A stretch of DNA of 64,000 nucleotides from Cryptomeria japonica. Lineage: Eukaryota > Streptophyta > Pinopsida > Cupressales > Cupressaceae. Location: positions 185,367,619 to 185,431,618 of the forward strand of contig NC_081410.1 of NCBI RefSeq assembly GCF_030272615.1, in the 5' to 3' direction. Shown one piece after another: positions 12,010 to 24,019 of the stretch. Under the pieces are notes generated by a model that worked only from the letters and a program-made list of their open reading frames with translations, did no database searches and had not been told where the DNA came from. How positions within the stretch are numbered: position 1 is the first letter of the stretch; the number at the start of each line of letters is the position of its first letter. A program made the position numbers and the translations under genes.

Positions 12010-14049
12010 TGAAGCAGTCACCGACTAGAAGGGACCTCAAAGAGATCAGTCCAGACCGGTCAGAAAGAGTAAACGCAATGGAAACACAAGGACATGATGG
12101 AGGTAATGCAAAACAAATTGAATTATATCATGAAAACTGATTACAACCAACCGGTAACAACCGGGTTACAGAAACCGGCTCATAGGCCTGCTAAAACATG
12201 CTCAAAATATAGGAACAGGTCATGATTGGGACCTCAAATCTTAAGATCTATCTTCTATGCTTAGTCTAACTTCCTGGTTACATTCTAATGCTCTATTAGA
12301 ATGGTTTATATGATCCAAGGGGATCTGGTTGGCCCAAAAAGGGATCAAAACCCAAAGAACAAGACCTAACATGCAAAACCTGTTAGACAACTCAGATAAC
12401 CAGAGGATGACTAAGAGGGGGGAAGGGGTGAATCAGTTGTCACCAAATTATAGAACTTTAATCATTTAAATCCTTATTACTGAAACACATAAACTCAATA
12501 CCAGAATGCATAAACCAAATACTGAAATAGTAGATTTAGAAATTAAACATAAACATAAATCACAGGAACAGTTACCATCCATCCATAACACATGACACCC
12601 ATATTTGTACATGGAAAACCTAGTAAAGGGAAAAACCACGGTGGGAAGCCTACCCACAGTCAGAGAATACTTTTGTGGTAAGTATGTTATTACAATATGA
12701 AGGGGCCTACACATGCAAGAAGGACAAAAACCTAGAGCGCACTCCTCATCACAAAAGGAGCCTCACTGACTACATAAAACATTGGGTTACAATCCGGAAT
12801 GAAGATTGAACTGCAAGTATAGCATCTCCTAGGCCTGAGTATAGTTTTGGTTAAGCTCAATACCAGAGGCCTTAAACCTCTCTTACAAACCCAATTCGAT
12901 CACCTATGATCGACCAAAACCTCTGCATATGATTACAACATTATTTGCACATAGATAATCCTATATCCCATCATACATACACATGATCTACAAAAAGATC
13001 TTACATCATATTTATACCAACCTGAGACCTAGACAATTAGGTCAGCCACCTAAAAGATAATACAATAAATTCATAACATAAACCCACAATCTAATGATCA
13101 ACTAAGTCAGCTCAAGGCAAAAACAATGTAAACCAATCATTAAATCCCATTGGTAATGGATTAGGAACATCCTTCAACATTTACATAAACTGGTCCATAA
13201 CCTAGATAAGACCAGACCCAAAATAGGTCGCCCTAAACCAAATCCAATGCCACCAATCAACAGGAACACGGACAAGATAACCAAGAGTAACCTGAAATCC
13301 ATCTAGAAGCCGCACCAACACCACTTATCATGTGCATCAAAAGATATTCAACAAAGCTTTGTTGGTAAAACCCTTACTAGTGACCAAAAGGCTTACTAGA
13401 ACAAATGATAGCTCTACGTCATCAAATCTAGAACCAATTAATCATGATACACATCTAAATAGCATGAATGACATATCCAAACCAAATCAGAGCACACAGG
13501 ATCAATATCATAGACCAACCACTCTACCAGAACCAACTGGAAACTGGTAAACAACCAAAACTGTCAGTGTTACCATCAATGACAAAACATCAATGCAACA
13601 CATAATCAATTCCTCCAAATTGCCAACAAAACCAACAAAGTCGGCCTCTGCCAAAGAAATTCCTCCAAAAAATCCAAAGGATGAAGAGTAGATCATAGGA
13701 AAAGGTTGATCGCATGCTAAGAAAAATCAAAATCAACACTCAGGGCTCCACAAGCTATGGAAGGGGATCCGGTAGATCAGCAAGGCAAATAGGTCTAGGC
13801 AACCAGTAACAAAAAAATTGTCTCACAAACCGGTAGTGATAACTTACCAGAAAATGATCCAAATGCTCCACGGTTTGGGGATAAGGAAGATGATCAAGTA
13901 GTCAAGTAAAATCCAACTCCATAGGTTCCGGTGAGCCAAATCTAGGACACACAGAAAGAAATGATGAAACTACAAACAAAAAGCAAAACAAAAAGGAAAT
14001 AGTTTTGGTTGATGCAAGATTGCTATGAACCGGGGATGCTCCTACATCA
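12010..14049 (-). mobile_element. Solo LTR (outer), TSD TAATG, carrying a second solo LTR
   Basis: Bounded by TGAAGCAGTC at the left and CTACATCA at the right (TG...CA), with an identical five-base duplication TAATG at 12005-12009 and 14050-14054. Removing the inner solo LTR (12381-13628) and one AAACC leaves about 790 bp. Read on the minus strand it starts TGATGTAGGAGCA, very like the start of the gypsy-2 LTRs (TGGTGTAGGAGCA), so a gypsy-type LTR in minus orientation is likely. No internal retroelement sequence is present, as expected after LTR-LTR recombination. Confidence 0.75.
12381..13628 (-). mobile_element. Solo LTR (inner), TSD AAACC, copia-type
   Basis: The 1,248-bp unit is flanked by exact five-base duplications AAACC (12376-12380 and 13629-13633). 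On the minus strand it runs TGTTGGCAATTTGG... to ...GTCTAACA. Near its minus-strand 3' end (about 12410-12660) is the GTGGTTTTTCCC...TTTTCCATGT pair and a C-tract with CTCTTAG. It is the same family and orientation as 59309-60567, with matching words such as CCTAGAGCG and CTCACTGACTAC. Short frames inside are not genes. Confidence 0.85.
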
Positions 14050-14054
14050 TAATG

Positions 14055-14610
14055 GTCCATTCCCAAGATTATATAATAAAATTAAATCTAATTCAATGAA
14101 TATTATATTAAATTATATTGCACATAATGAAAATAAAGATCATAAAACTTCATTTTTAACATGATATTACATGCATAAGACTTTAAATCATCCCCTTAAG
14201 CCATATCCTAGTACAATTATACGTACTAGATCTACACTCAGATAAAATTAAAGGAAAGCTAAATAAATCAACAAAATGTCAAATTAAATTGCACGCAATG
14301 AAAATAAATCATGTCCCCTTTAGCCATATCCTAGTAGTAATTTAAATCATCCCCTTAAGACATCTAAAAATTATTTATTTAATGACATCCCCTTACTAAA
14401 GACTTAAACCATTTAAAGTTTAACAAAGAAAATTTCAAAAAACCAAGTAAACAATATCATGTGCATACATGTGTAGTGAATAAGAGTTTGAGTTAGACCC
14501 TTAAGAACCATGTCCTAACTATGTATCCCCTTAAGACATAAATATAAATGTCAAATTAATTGTTCAGTATGTATTCTCTCTCTCTCTCTCTCTAGGCCAC
14601 ATCAAGTGGT
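14055..14610. other. AT-rich spacer with repeated CCCCTTAAG words
   Basis: No gene. The word CCCCTTAAGCCATATCCTAGTA or a shorter form occurs near 14191, 14316, 14352, 14391 and 14526, often after AAATCAT. A short CT microsatellite (14575-14593) ends the stretch. Confidence 0.5.
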
Positions 14611-16922
14611 TCAGGCCGCTCTTGGATAACATAATATTATCTCATGATCATCAATATCTAGTCTCCACTTATAAATGCCACATCCTACAACTGGATGAAA
14701 AGTTAGGGAGCTAGCAATTACAAGGTCGCTATATTGATAGACCTTGTTGTCACTTTGATAATCAATAAAGTGAATCCCATGTTTAACTAAATTTGTTTGC
14801 TTCAAATGCGTTCCTTGCACAACAACTAACCCTACACGTGCGAGAAAGAACATTTCAAGTTAGATATAAAAAATTTAGATTTCAAACAATGTATCAGATA
14901 GCTAGAGATCAATGTGAATGCAAGATACAACTTAAAGATCTATAAATAAATAGATGTCAATGTAATATTTAAAGTGAATTGAACATATGGGAAACAACAT
15001 TTCATCGCTTATTTATGGTTTTGTTAACTTCTTCCTCTCCTTTGTGCAACATAATAAATAGTAACTAACACCTTCTATATTTTCAAACTTCGATGACTGC
15101 AAAAACATGTCCTGAAATAAAATTCTTGGTCAAATTTGTATATGTACAAATATAAATTAGATCAATAAATTTAACTAAATTAAATATATTGAATCATGAA
15201 CTTAAATTGATTTGTTTTTTGTAAATTATTTATACACACCAATTTTGATCAAATCTAAAATATGATCATAATCGATAGAAATCAATGGAATGTCATCGAA
15301 GCTTTCGTCCTCATCTCCATCATTTGTATTAGTAACTTTCAATGGCACCAATTTCCATGTTGTTGGTTGATGCATTCATTAGATTTTACAGAGATTTAGT
15401 TGAAACAAAAGCATGAGTAATCCCTTGTGTACAATGACCACATGCGGCTATCTGTACTCATGACATAATGCAAGGATCTTGTTTTCTCTATCATCTTGCA
15501 TCCATCCATTGATCTTCTATCCACATCTTCAAAACAATTTTTTTATTTTCACATAAATATTCAATTCAATTATATATTAAGTAAATTTAAAAATTTAATT
15601 TAATAATTTGAAAACTTAAAACATTTGAAATCAAAATTTGAAAGATCGTAAGTTTGTACCTGATATCTCACAGAACACTTTGTATGATATGACTCGATCA
15701 AATCCTGATGATGTACTATCCTTATTTATTGCAAAGTGTGTCTTGCACCATTCAACAACATCATGTGCATCTATTATTCGAAATCCCTGATAAATCATTT
15801 GATACTTTCTTAAAGAACGTTTGATGCAAGCTCCTGCACCATCATGTTCACCCTTTCCATGTCCACTCTCGAAGAAACTCCAAATACGTGGTATCTTTTT
15901 GTTTCGATGATATCTAAATAGTGAATAAAATGGCCTTGATTATTTGAATTGTTTCGCACATCCATCTGACCAAACAAAATGCTTCTCAATTTTTATGCCC
16001 CTGTTTTCCAAATAACCAAAAAACTTTTAAAACAATGTTTTGCAAAATGTGGGTCATGCTCTTTATCATCACTAACATAAAAGTGATATCTTTTCTTGAT
16101 GGTCTATGCTTCAAATGTAATTTAAAAACCATCCACATCTAATTGTGCATGTCGATAACATACATAGATCATAATAGTGATCTACTCTGAAAAGTAATAT
16201 TTTGATTAAATTTGTTTTTTATGAACAAAAGAGTAATTCTTAGCAAAGTCGACAACTGATAAAATTGTTCCAGGTGGGAAAGTGTCTCTAAGTGTTTGGA
16301 ACTGTTGTTCTTGCCACATAGCAAAAAAATCATGACGCATATAGGGTTGAATCAATTTGCAAAAAAAATCCATAAAGGTTCCAATAGGTATCTCCTCTTC
16401 AATGTATTCTATCCTTGTGGATTCTTTCCTGAATTTTGTTTCAGACTTATATATTTGTAACTATTACTTTTTACCATCCTTGTCATGTTGGTATCTTCAT
16501 TTCTCAAAGGGAATTTAACAAACTACCACAAGTTTCACATTTTATATGTATGCAATCTATTTGACCTGTTGCATTATCATCTAGTTTGTCACATAAAATT
16601 GATGCTATAAAATAACTTGGTCATTTAGGTGGGGTGTTTACAAAACCAACACTTTCTTCTATCATCTTTCGAAACACTTGATAGTATAGATCAAATTCAA
16701 TATGGTAATGGAAACAACAAGTTTCAAAAGCTTTGTTTATCTTCACATAATAGGGCTTTAATCTTTCAAACTTTGTTTGTCCAATCTTTATGTTTGGATT
16801 TGAATTACAAAATGAAAAATACAATTCATGTTGTGTTGTGTCCAACCAATGTTTTTTATATAGCACATATTCATTAGGCTCAACCCTATGTTTGATGACA
16901 TCTCTACTATTTGATGAAGGAT
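14611..16922 (-). pseudogene. Transposase-like gene, decayed, 3' part (SDG / HGKG family)
   Basis: Several minus-strand pieces read as one protein family. 16922-16621 is open and has a Cys-His segment (ETCCFHYHIEFDLYYQVFRKM). Then come KCETCGSLLNSL near 16540, DFAKNYSF at about 16228-16252, SDG..KQFK at 15943-15969, and HGKGEHDGAGACIKR at 15817-15861. A splice donor (AG then GTACAAAC) sits at 15658-15659, and a later exon near 15385-15530 has RDYSCFCFN. The frame at 14853-14611 may be the last exon. I recall this motif set from large uncharacterised families in plants and invertebrates. The spaced acidic motifs suggest an RNase H-fold nuclease/transposase, which is an inference. Stops and shifts break it, and the outer LTR element cuts it at 16927. 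Confidence 0.6.
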
Positions 16923-16927
16923 GTGTA

Positions 16928-17886
16928 TATTGGCAATTGACACTCATTTGGTTACTTTCGGTGGTTGATTGTTTGTTCAGGATTGTCATTGATGGAAACT
17001 CTTCGTGGTGATTCAATCCGACAGTCATAATTCATCTTATTCAGAAGTTGGTGTTAACCGGTAGCTAGTTAACTGGTAAAATAGGGTGTTTTGGTAACGT
17101 GTTGGTCTAGAATGATTTTTTATTATTGTGGTGTTTTCGGTGATTGTTTTTGTGATCTTGGTGATAGGGAAGATCTTAGGGAAGCTTGTGATTATAATAT
17201 TTTGGTCTGGTGCTATGATTTGTTCGAAATTGATGTCGACTTTGAGCTATACATTACATCTCTTGAAGCCAACTTGAAGGAGATTGATTTTGTGTTCTAA
17301 CCAGATATATAAGTTCGATTTGGCAATTGATTTTCGGTATGTTAGAGATGTGGTGATTCATTTTGGTGTGATTGAGCACAGTTTCACATGCACATTTTTC
17401 TTTCAGACCAACTGGTAGCTGACTGAGACAGAAATAGAGTATTCAGCAAACCAGAGACAGATAGAGATTCAACACAACTGAAACTCATTTTTGCATAGTC
17501 AGATGCTAATTAAGAGTTTATTTCATTGTAGTCAAATTGTAAGTTAGTGAGACTTCCCTGAAGGTTCTAGCCTTCCGGGAAACTTTATTTGAGTAGTGAG
17601 CTCTAGGCAGTGAGCCTAAATGCAAGTGCATTCCCCATCTATGTAATGTTTATGTACTCCTGGCAATAGTATATAAATATTGTGGGTTCTAGCCCTACTG
17701 TGGTTTTTCCCTTTCTGGATTTCCACATAAAAATTTCGGTGTTTTGAATTTGTGTATTCTTTGTTTCATGTTTATGTTCTTTTCTATTATGCATTTTTAA
17801 CCAGTGGATAAAGAATTAATTTATGGTTTTAACTTCCAGTAGATAACTGATTCAACCCCCCCTCTTAGTGACCTCCGATTCTAACA
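16928..17886 (+). mobile_element. 5' LTR of the outer element
   Basis: Begins TATTGGCAATTG (canonical TG mutated to TA; the 3' copy has TGTTGGC) and ends GATTCTAACA. It carries the GTGGTTTTTCCC...TTTCCACAT pair near 17698-17730 and a 7-C tract before TCTTAG near 17840. Same length as the 3' LTR. Confidence 0.88.
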
Positions 17887-17888
17887 AT

Positions 17889-17900
17889 TGGTATCAGAGC
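17889..17900 (+). other. Primer binding site, initiator tRNA-Met type
   Basis: TGGTATCAGAGC lies two bases after the 5' LTR end. It is the standard plant LTR-element match to the 3' end of initiator methionine tRNA, used to prime minus-strand DNA synthesis. Confidence 0.9.
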
Positions 17901-17936
17901 CTAGTTCTTCTGAGGAAGATCTGGGAGATTGATTCA

Positions 17937-18301
17937 ATGGATTTCGGTTTTTAGAGACAACTCAATGTGGTACTTGAGGATCTTGATGCAGCCAGAAGTG
18001 AGGTTTGTACCTTGAAGAAGAACTTGAATGCTGCTAATGAATTCATTAGTGAGCTAAAGGATAAAGCAAGTATCTATAGAGAAAAGAGGGAGGAATTAAT
18101 GGACAAGTTGAAGGAGAAAGAAGATCAGATCATGAAATTCTAGGGCAAAGTTTCAGGCTTACCTACAAGATGATCAGATCATGGAATTGAATGAAAGAGC
18201 TGATGAATGCTTTAGGCTTACCTATGAGAATGATCAGTGGAAGCTTGAGTTGACTCAATCAAGGAATAATGGTCAATAAATTGAAAGAAAGGTTGCTACC
18301 T
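17937..18301 (+). pseudogene. gag: gag-like region of outer element, N-terminal part
   Basis: An ATG at 17937, 36 bases after the primer site, opens a frame rich in Glu, Lys and Leu (for example LEDLDAARSEVCTLKKNLNAA) that looks like a long coiled coil. It has an early TAG, another near 18141, a TAA near 18278, and a local imperfect duplication (two copies of CAGGCTTACCTA-like sequence, 18152 and 18210). It runs straight into the gypsy-1 insertion at 18301/18302 and resumes at 30989 in a compatible reading (VATL before, KDELATANEY after). In copia gag proteins such a helical stretch precedes the zinc knuckles. Confidence 0.65.
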
Positions 18302-21162
18302 TGTAAACATGTAAATTATTCTATATCCAAATAAGACATAATATACTCTTTATTCATAAATAAACTCATAAATTAGATAATAAGTCTATTTCATTAAAAA
18401 ATTAAACACAAGCTTGTTAAATCAAAATAACAATAATAGATTTCAATATAAGATAAGGAAATTTTCATAAACAATGAAATGTATAAATATCTCATTACAT
18501 ATCTTTATACCATGCTTAGGATTTTTTATTTCCATAAGTATAATCAAAACATAAAAGAAAGAGAGAGTGTTCATTGATCTCCAATCTGAGTCACTTCAAT
18601 TCAATCCTTCGAATGAAGACGAGAACAAGAATCAGGCGCTTTTTCCACCCAACCTTGAAGCTTACACTTCCCTAGAATTCTTGGTCAATCAAGAATACCC
18701 GACCCTACACGAAAAGAATTTTAAAAACAAGATGGAATCTGGTGCATGCCTAGATAATACATGCATTTTCATTTTTCTAATTCTAATAAGAAACAAGCAA
18801 GATCAATCAAGGATATGGTAGAGAGCACAAATAAAAGAACTCCATGTATTCAAATGGTTTATTCAATTGGATTACCCGACCGAGTATAATGCCATGCATA
18901 GCAAAAATAGATAGTTTGGAAAAGAAAACTATTCTCTCTAGGATTCTATATTCGACACCCATCCTGAAATGTAACTTTCCCCATACACAAGCCTATCTAG
19001 TTGGGTTCATATAAATCAAGAATACAATTTCATAAAGAAAAAAATCTTTTTGTCTAATAGAATTAACAACATTCCTATTACTTTTGTTCATAAATAAAAC
19101 ATTCTTTCATGGAAGTACATTCACACATATTTGAAAACAATCTTTTATTGATTAACTATCACGCAAATTTGATAAGAAAACATAATCTCATTTCTAAATC
19201 AAAAATTAAATCAACTAAATTTAAAATGAAAGAAGGTGTAGCGCAAGTATGAATCTTTTCATATAAATGAGTTATATTGAGTACACATTCTTTAAAAGAT
19301 TAATTATTGTAACCCATAAGCACTAAATACCTTTCTTTAACAGTTAACATGTATGTTCATAGTCTTTTTCATCCCATGTACCTCATAATGTATTCCCCTA
19401 TATGACTATTCAAAAGAATATTAAAGCAAATTTAATCTAATCATGGAATGTCTTAATCAAATCTCTTTCTACTAACCATTGAACTATTTTACAACTTTCT
19501 CACTATCCTTTCTAAATGCATAATGACCAAAATAGAATTAGATCCTACCTCCTTATGTTTTGTTCTGGCTTGAGGTGAAGGTCTCGCTTTTCTCCTCAAA
19601 TATTTCTACTCCTCTCTTGGCTAATGGTTCACAATACTCTATCGATTCTTCTACTATTCCTCTCTTCTATTTCCTCTCTATTCTTCTTTCTATCTATTTT
19701 CTAAAATTTCCTCACTAATCTCTTTTGTTGATCTTCTGTCGCTCTTCCTTTCTGATCTTCTTCCTATCTTCTTCTATGTATTTTCTCAAACGTTTTCTAC
19801 TACTATAATATTTTCCCTCTACATTAGCTACTACATATTTGGCTTAGACCTAGCCATGACTTTGACACCTTAGCTAAACACTAAAGGTTCCCTTAGTTTA
19901 GAACTCTACTTGCTGCATATTTATCAATTAAAATGGCTTCTATGATTGACAAGTCTCTAACACCTATCCTCCACGTCTACTCCTTTCCTAGACATAGCAA
20001 GAGTTTGGTTTAACCAACTAGGCATGATAATCGGTCATCGATCTTCCTACCTCTCATATATCTACCTTGTCGACATGTCTATGCATTTCTAAACTTTGAT
20101 TGCTGTTATGTGCAATTGTGGAGAGCTGAGTCGACCTCCTCTCACCATGGATCATGGAAAAGTTTGAGTTAACTGCCGACTTCATAGCTAACACCATGGG
20201 AAGAGGGAGTTAACTGCCAAGTCACCTACCATGGGTCGTGGAAGTTAACTACAAACTTTGATATGCCATGGACACTACATGCCAGGCCAACCTTGACTAT
20301 CGACTTCTAACAATCGATAACCAAACCAACCCGCCACCTTTGCTATATAAGACATATATATATTAAAAAGACAATCTACTAAATTAATAGGATATATATA
20401 TATATATATATAATAAATCAATTTTATATATATCACATTTCACTTTATTGGATTTAGTGTAAAAAGGATTAAAAGAAATATGATAGCATATATACATGCG
20501 TATTTATAAACCTCTCATTTTGAATTGACAAAATTATATTAATCACTTTAAAATACGATATAAATTATAAAACAATTATAGAAATTTCATGCATACGAAT
20601 TCTATATAGTTGTAAGCATGTCAATCATAAATAAATATTATATTTTCTTTATCTTATGCTAGAAACACTAAATCATCTTTAATAATAATGTTAAGTCGAT
20701 ATATTTCATAACTCTAAATATCCAGCTAATTTTCACTTTTATAGACGAAATCAATGTAATGATTACCAATTACTCATATCATTTTATTTAAAATCATGCA
20801 TCGATGAAGTCAAAATGCACAAACAAACTTTTCTACTGTGGCGTGTGAGATTCCTCTAGTCTACCGAAGTCATAAGCTAAAACAACTCTACCTGAGTCAT
20901 GTTCTTGCCTTCATTTTTGTTCACATGTTCATGCATTACTTGCACTCAATAATTCATTAGTAATGACGATCCCCAATAAAGATAATACTAGCCATCTAAT
21001 TGTATATTGCATGAGTAAAGTACATAAATCATTTCTTATCATTTGCATACAAACTGCATTATCATTGAAATAAACATTCAAATTCATTCCAATTTCTATT
21101 CATAATAAAAAAGCCTACATTATTTTCCTAGTAACATATTATTGAAACTATGGTTCGTGACA
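18302..21162 (-). mobile_element. Gypsy-1 3' LTR (left copy)
   Basis: Plus-strand ends are TGTAAACATG and GGTTCGTGACA. It includes a (TA)n run near 20392-20412 that also sits in the right copy, and a pyrimidine-rich stretch near 19560-19800. The short plus-strand frames at 18567-18821 and 21142-21375 are inside or across it and are not genes. Confidence 0.9.
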
Positions 21163-21176
21163 TCCTTCTCCTCTTG
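21163..21176 (-). other. Gypsy-1 polypurine tract
   Basis: The minus strand reads CCAAGAGGAGAAGGA immediately before the 3' LTR, the expected place for plus-strand priming. Bases 21177-21364 beyond it are 3' untranslated. Confidence 0.65.
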
Positions 21177-21364
21177 GAAGAGACATTGTCTCGATGTCTT
21201 ATTATCCATCAATAAGTACATAGCAATTCTATCTCATAAAATGTTAACCATACATCAAGTTTTAAATATAAATAATAGCAATAGCATACGTGCTATCCAA
21301 GTTCACATCATAAAAATCAAAATCATTGTTTCCAAGGTATCTCATATGATAAGCAACTACTTTT

Positions 21365-21480
21365 CTAAGAAATAAAATGAGGAAAATGATGGTCAATCAT
21401 CTCAGAATCCTCCCATGTAGCACTATCATTAGAATATTGGTCCCATTGGACCTTATATTGAGTGAAATCTCTGCTACGTA
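21365..21480 (-). pseudogene. Gypsy-1 chromodomain-like C-terminus
   Basis: The minus strand reads RDFTQYKVQWDQYSNDSATWED before a TAG at 21365-21367. The spaced pattern of Tyr, Val, Trp and ATWE is that of the chromodomain at the end of chromovirus integrases, which is thought to guide insertion to marked chromatin. It is in a different frame from the upstream integrase, so at least one shift lies between them (21481-21630). Confidence 0.7.
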
Positions 21481-21630
21481 GCTTCATGCTATGCTGATCT
21501 AGGATTTGGATGGGCTCCACTAGCACCACCCCTAGATCATGTACTTATAAAGATCACCAATCAAGAATATGAGATGCATCAGCATGATAAGGTTTCAACA
21601 AAGAAACGTGAAACACATTATGGATTCAAG

Positions 21631-24018
21631 CTAAGCAAGTGGTAAATCTAATCTATAAGCAACTGGATTAATAACTTCCAACACATCACAAGGTCCCACA
21701 TATCTTGGTGCCGAATTTGATGATTTTCCAAACGAGATAGAGCTCTTATGAGGTTTGACTCTCAAGAAGACTTTATCTCTAGCAGCAAATTGTCTGAAAG
21801 TCCTATTTCTATCAGCATAACTCTTTTGTCTATCAGTTATCTCCTTAAACCTACTCTTGATCAACATCATTTGCTCATCCATTTCCTTAAGTAAATAAAG
21901 ACCAATGATGATCCTATCTTCCAGTCTATCCCAACTAATAGGTGTGCGACACTTTCTCCCATAGAGTGCTTCAAAAGGTGTCATCCCTAAAGATGCATGA
22001 AAAGAGTTGTTATATACAAATTCAACCAAAGGCAGATACTCCTCCCACTTGTACCGTTGATCCATGCAATACATTCATAAAAGATCTTCCACAACCTGAT
22101 TAACCCTTTCTATTTGGCCATCAGTTTGAGGATGATATGCTGAACTAAAATTCAATCTGGTTCCCAATGCTGCATTTAATGTTGTCCAAAATCTAGAAGT
22201 CATCCTAGTATCCCTATCTAAAATTATGGTCTCTAGTACACCATGCAACCGAAATATTTCTTGCACAAATTTCTTGGCAAGAACAAATGATCCATCCTTG
22301 AGATTCCCAGGTATGAAATGTGCAACTTTTGTTAGCTTATCCACCACTACTAAGATAGTGTCATGCTTATTTTTACTCATTGGTAATTCTTGGATAAAAT
22401 CCATACTGATTACTTGCCACTTGTACTCTGGTATAACATGTTGAAATAAAAGTCCTGCTCGATGAACATGCTCAACTTTCACTCACTGACATTCCAAACA
22501 TTGTGCCACATACTTAATCACCTCCTTTCTGAGTTTAGGCCAAAAATACAAAGATCTTAGGTCAACTACCATCTTTGTTACTCGAGGGTGTCTTGAATAA
22601 GGTGTATTGTGCACCTCAGGTAATATTAACTTTCTCAACTCTCCCCCTTCAGGAATGTACATTCTTCCTTGGTACCTAAAAATACCATCAGGTTCCAACT
22701 CATATCCATCATAGTGATGATCTGAAGAATCTTCCCCCAAGGCTTTCTTAACCCTTAGGTAATCCTCATCTTCTGAAAGATTCTGCAACACTTGTTGGTT
22801 CAAATTTTTTCTTGTAGTAACCATAGCAGATATATGTCTTCTTCTGCTGAGAGCATTGGTTACCCTATTTTCCTTCCCTTTGATATATTCAATACCAAAA
22901 TCATATTCACTTAGGAATTCAAGCCACCTCCTCTGTCTTGCATTAAGGTTAGGTTGTGTAAAGATATAATTCAGTCCTAAATGATCTGTTTTTAGCTCAA
23001 AAGGATTCCCTAAAAGGTAATGCCTCCACATTTGTAATGTATGAACAATAGCTAGAAGCTCTAAGTCATGTGGTGCATAATTCAATTCATTTTGCTTCAG
23101 CTTCCTTGATTCAAATGCAACCACCTTTCCCTCCTGCATTAACAATGCTCCCACACCTTCACTTGAGGCATTTGTAATCACTATAAAGTGTCCATTGGGA
23201 TCTGGTATAGTCAAGATTGGTGTTGTTGTCAATTTTTGCTTCAAGAGCTAAAACGACTCTTCACACTTCTCAATCCACTCAAACCTTTTTTCCTTCATTT
23301 GAAGTGAAGTAATAGGTGCTGCTATCCTAGAAAATACTTCCACATACTTCTTGTAATATCCTACAAGTCCCATAAAACTTTGGACCTCTAAGACATTCTG
23401 AGGTGTTGGCCAATCCACTATTGCTTCTATCTTTGTAGGATCAACTGAAATTCCTTCAGCAGTTATAACATGACCTAAGTAATGCACCTTTTCCTGAAAG
23501 AAAGCACACTTAGAAAATTTCCCATAAAACTTGTGATATCTCAACCACTGCAAGACTATCCTTAAGTGTGCCTTATGTTATTCTTCATTCTTAGAATAGA
23601 TCAAAATGTTATCAATGAAGATAAGAACAAAATCATCCAGGTATTCTCTAAAAATACTATTCATGAGGTTCATGAATGTTGGGGCATTGGTTAAACCAAA
23701 AGGTATGACTGTGAATTCATAATGTCCATACCATGTTTGAAATGCAGTCTTAGGAATATCCTTATCCTTAATCCTTAACTGATGGTATCCTGATCGAAGA
23801 TCAATCTTGGAAAATACTGTTGCACCTTTCATTTGGTCAAATAATTCATCTATCTTTGGCAAAGGATATCTATTGTTGATAGCCACCTTGTTCAACATCC
23901 TATAATCTATACATAACCTTAAAGTGTCATCCTTCTTCTTTACAAAGATCACTAGTGCACCCCACGGGGATACGCTAGGTCTAATAAAACCTTGTTTAAG
24001 CAATTCTTGTAACTGATC
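21631..24018 (-). pseudogene. pol: Gypsy-1 pol: RT, RNase H and integrase
   Basis: One minus-strand frame carries the enzymes with only stop codons between blocks (at 23578, 23248, 22483, 22075 and 21631). RT (24003-23578) has [18 protein letters not shown] and [11 protein letters not shown], but its catalytic FIDD reads FIDN. The thumb/connection is 23553-23248. RNase H (from 23244) has TNAS where TDAS is expected, then YAPHDLELLAIV and the LKTDH motif. The integrase zinc finger (CLECQ) ends this block. The integrase core (22482-22075) has SMDFIQELP, ILDRD and SSAYHPQTDGQIERVNQ. The last block (22074-21631) is the integrase C-terminal part (VEFVYNNSFH, GPCDVLEVINPVAYRLDLP). The element cannot be autonomous. 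Confidence 0.92.
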
Positions 24019-24019
24019 C

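Noticed and set aside
22226-22444. Plus-strand frames opposite the gypsy and copia pol genes (also 26828-27173, 40586-40858, 41424-41642, 42405-42683).
   Set aside because: They are antisense shadows of minus-strand coding regions with clear protein motifs.
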